From JBFMFH01 sp964481395 (GTDB lineage: Bacteria > Acidobacteriota > Vicinamibacteria > Vicinamibacterales > JAKQTR01), in NCBI GenBank assembly GCA_964481395.1, contig CAYZYG010000160.1, forward strand, positions 1 through 8,543: a stretch of 8,543 nt of DNA, in the 5' to 3' direction. Both the position numbers and the translations under genes were made by a program. Shown piece by piece: positions 7,269-8,543 of this stretch. The stretch's first letter is position 1. Each line of letters starts with the position of its first letter. The notes beneath the pieces were generated by a model that saw nothing but the letters and a program-made list of their open reading frames with translations, was not told the origin of the DNA and searched no databases.

Positions 7269-7290
7269 GCGCCCCGAGCGCATCGGGCGC
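7269..7290 (+). terminator. GC-rich hairpin after the phosphofructokinase gene
   Basis: GCGCCCCGA (7269-7277) and TCGGGCGC (7283-7290) form an eight-base-pair stem with one bulged C and a five-base loop, starting 12 bases after the stop. No T-tract follows, so it may slow polymerase, protect the 3' end or need a factor. Confidence 0.4.
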
Positions 7291-7360
7291 GACCGGCCGC
7301 CGGGGGCGGGGCTGCCAAATCCTGGATCGGGCGCTTGCGCTCGGGGGGTGTCCGACAGGA

Positions 7361-7366
7361 TACACA
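7361..7366 (+). promoter_or_regulatory. Candidate -10 hexamer (TACACA) before the OmpA gene
   Basis: TACACA ends seven bases (TCCTCCT) before the ATG at 7374, close to the six-base spacing at other starts. A TTGCGC at 7335-7340 is a possible -35, but the 20-base spacer is long. Confidence 0.4.
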
Positions 7367-7373
7367 TCCTCCT

Positions 7374-8543
7374 ATGAACCGTTTTGCCGCACTGGCCATC
7401 GCGCTCGTTTGCATTTCGGCCGAGGCGACCGCGAACGTCGAGTTCGGTGGGACCATGGGTCTCCACGTCTTCAACAAGGACAACGCGGTCGGCGAGCCCG
7501 ACGTCGGAGGCGACCAGCGCGTCAGCCTCCAGAACTCCGCGCTGTTCGGCGTGCGTCTCGGCGTGTACTTCGGCGCGATGTTCGGCGTCGAGGCCGAGGG
7601 CGCGTTCATCCCGGGCGAGACGCGCGACGGCGAGACCGACACCACGCCGCTCGTCTCGACGGTGAACCTCACCTACCGCGCGCAGGCCGTGGCCCAGTTC
7701 CGGGCGACGGACCCGACCGCGAAGATCATCCCGTTCGTGCTCGCGGGCGCGGGCGTGTTCCAGATCTTCGACACCGACAACGACACGGTGATCGCGAAGG
7801 ACTCGACGCCGATCTTCTACGGCGGCGTCGGTGCGAAGTACCGCACGAAGGAAGGCTGGGTGATCCGCGCCGACGCGCGCATCCTGTTCCCGAAGAAGAC
7901 CGGCGGCGCGATGAAGGAGCCGAGCGGTCTCACGCAGGACCTCGAGTTCCTCGTCGGCGTCGGCAAGGACTTCGGCTACAAGAAGGCCGCTCCCAAGCAG
8001 GAGGAGGCGCCGCCGCCGGTGGATCAGGATCCCGACAAGGACGGCATCCTCGGCGCCGCCGACCAGTGCCCGAACGAGCCCGAGGACATGGACGGGTTCG
8101 AGGACGACAACGGCTGCCCCGACACCGACAACGACAACGACGGCATCGCGGACGCCAATGACAAGTGCGCGCTCGAGCCGGAGGACAAGGACAACTTCCA
8201 GGACGACGACGGCTGCCCCNNNNNNNNNNGCCCCGACGAGATCCCGGAGAAGCTGAAGAAGTTCACCGGCGTGATCCAGGGCATCACGTTCAAGGTCAAC
8301 TCCGTCGACCTGATCGGCGGCTCGAAGCGGACGCTCGACGCCGCGGTCGCGGTGCTCACCGAGTTCAAGGACACCAAGCTCGAGATCCAGGGCCACACCG
8401 ACGACCAGCCGCTCAAGAAGGGCGGCAAGTTCGAGGACAACCTCTCGCTCTCGCAGGGCCGCGCCGAGGCCGTCAAGGCGTACATGGTCGAGAAGGACAT
8501 CGAGGAGTCGCGCCTGACCGCGAAGGGCTACGGCGATACGATG
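7374..8543 (+). CDS. Outer-membrane beta-barrel / thrombospondin type 3 / OmpA-domain protein (3' partial, contains gap)
   Basis: Large envelope protein that spans the outer membrane and binds peptidoglycan. A signal peptide (MNRFAALAIALVCISAEATA, cleavage after Ala20) leads to about 180 residues of alternating Gly/aromatic/hydrophobic strands (such as LFGVRLGVYFGAMFGVEAEG, PFVLAGAGVF and FYGGVGAKYR), consistent with an eight-stranded barrel. A Pro/Glu linker (207-216) precedes calcium-binding TSP3 repeats, with Cys pairs C232/C248 and C265/C281 in 33-residue units. Ten Ns then cover codons 283-285 and one base of 286. The frame is kept across them: CPDEIPEKLKKF follows. The OmpA C-terminal domain starts near 300 (FKVNSVDL, GHTDD 340-344, SLSQGRAEAV 358-367), with D343 and R363 the predicted diaminopimelate contacts. 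The window ends within this domain (AKGYGDTM), so only a short C-terminal piece is missing. The architecture is common in Myxococcota. Confidence 0.92.
   Translation, partial: MNRFAALAIALVCISAEATANVEFGGTMGLHVFNKDNAVGEPDVGGDQRVSLQNSALFGVRLGVYFGAMFGVEAEGAFIPGETRDGETDTTPLVSTVNLTYRAQAVAQFRATDPTAKIIPFVLAGAGVFQIFDTDNDTVIAKDSTPIFYGGVGAKYRTKEGWVIRADARILFPKKTGGAMKEPSGLTQDLEFLVGVGKDFGYKKAAPKQEEAPPPVDQDPDKDGILGAADQCPNEPEDMDGFEDDNGCPDTDNDNDGIADANDKCALEPEDKDNFQDDDGCPXXXXPDEIPEKLKKFTGVIQGITFKVNSVDLIGGSKRTLDAAVAVLTEFKDTKLEIQGHTDDQPLKKGGKFEDNLSLSQGRAEAVKAYMVEKDIEESRLTAKGYGDTM
8022..8240 (+). repeat. Thrombospondin type 3 repeats (33-residue, 99-bp units)
   Basis: Two full units start at Asp219 and Asp252 with DxDxDG calcium loops (DPDKDG, DNDNDG) and end in DDNGCP and DDDGCP. 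The equivalent cysteines are exactly 33 residues apart. A run of Ns interrupts the array directly after the second unit. Confidence 0.85.
8220..8229. other. Assembly gap (10 N)
   Basis: Ten ambiguous bases inside the TSP3 repeat region. Both flanks carry GCCCC (8215-8219 and 8230-8234), so the join may hide an overlap of the two contigs or one or more lost repeat units. Confidence 0.98.

Overview
The window is a GC-rich, densely packed stretch of a Gram-negative chromosome. It most resembles the Myxococcota (Haliangium/Kofleria-like lineages). The reasons are a WGR plus TIGR02996 repeat-companion protein, a thrombospondin-type-3/OmpA outer-membrane protein, several short lipoproteins, and strong GC bias at third codon positions. 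This assignment is inference from gene content; no 16S or other marker gene is present.

Layout: (1) 2-877 (+) is the C-terminal four fifths of a leucine-dehydrogenase-type amino-acid dehydrogenase, cut by the window start. (2) 899-1717 (+) is a coiled-coil OmpA-like lipoprotein. It ends back-to-back with (3) 1718-3028 (-), a WGR/TIGR02996/leucine-rich protein. (4) 3203-3439 (+) is a small CsbD-like protein, the only gene here with a clean Shine-Dalgarno sequence. (5) 3440-3775 has no convincing gene but holds a cluster of GTCC/GGAC words, partly about one helical turn apart. (6) 3776-4481 (+) is a Uma2-family nuclease gene broken by a frameshift near 4040. (7) 4522-5181 (-) is a secreted Sel1-repeat protein with six Cys-x7-Cys pairs. 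(8) 5204-5938 (+) is a lipoprotein M15-type peptidoglycan peptidase with a C-terminal peptidoglycan-binding domain. (9) 5956-7257 (+) is a pyrophosphate-dependent phosphofructokinase. (10) 7374-8543 (+) is an outer-membrane beta-barrel/TSP3/OmpA protein, cut by the window end and interrupted by ten Ns at 8220-8229.

The genes do not form one pathway. Four encode predicted envelope or exported proteins: two OmpA-domain peptidoglycan binders, an M15 peptidase and the Sel1 protein. Two are central-metabolism enzymes. I see no mobile element, CRISPR array, tRNA or rRNA, and no convincing new multi-gene system.

The most unusual signal is regulatory. Four genes (starts 899, 3776, 5204 and, on the minus strand, 5181) have a TA-type -10-like hexamer exactly six bases before the start codon and no Shine-Dalgarno sequence, as expected for leaderless mRNAs. 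Two more genes (5956, 7374) show a looser version. At 5182-5203 two of these hexamers overlap head-to-head and share one TA step, suggesting a very compact bidirectional promoter.
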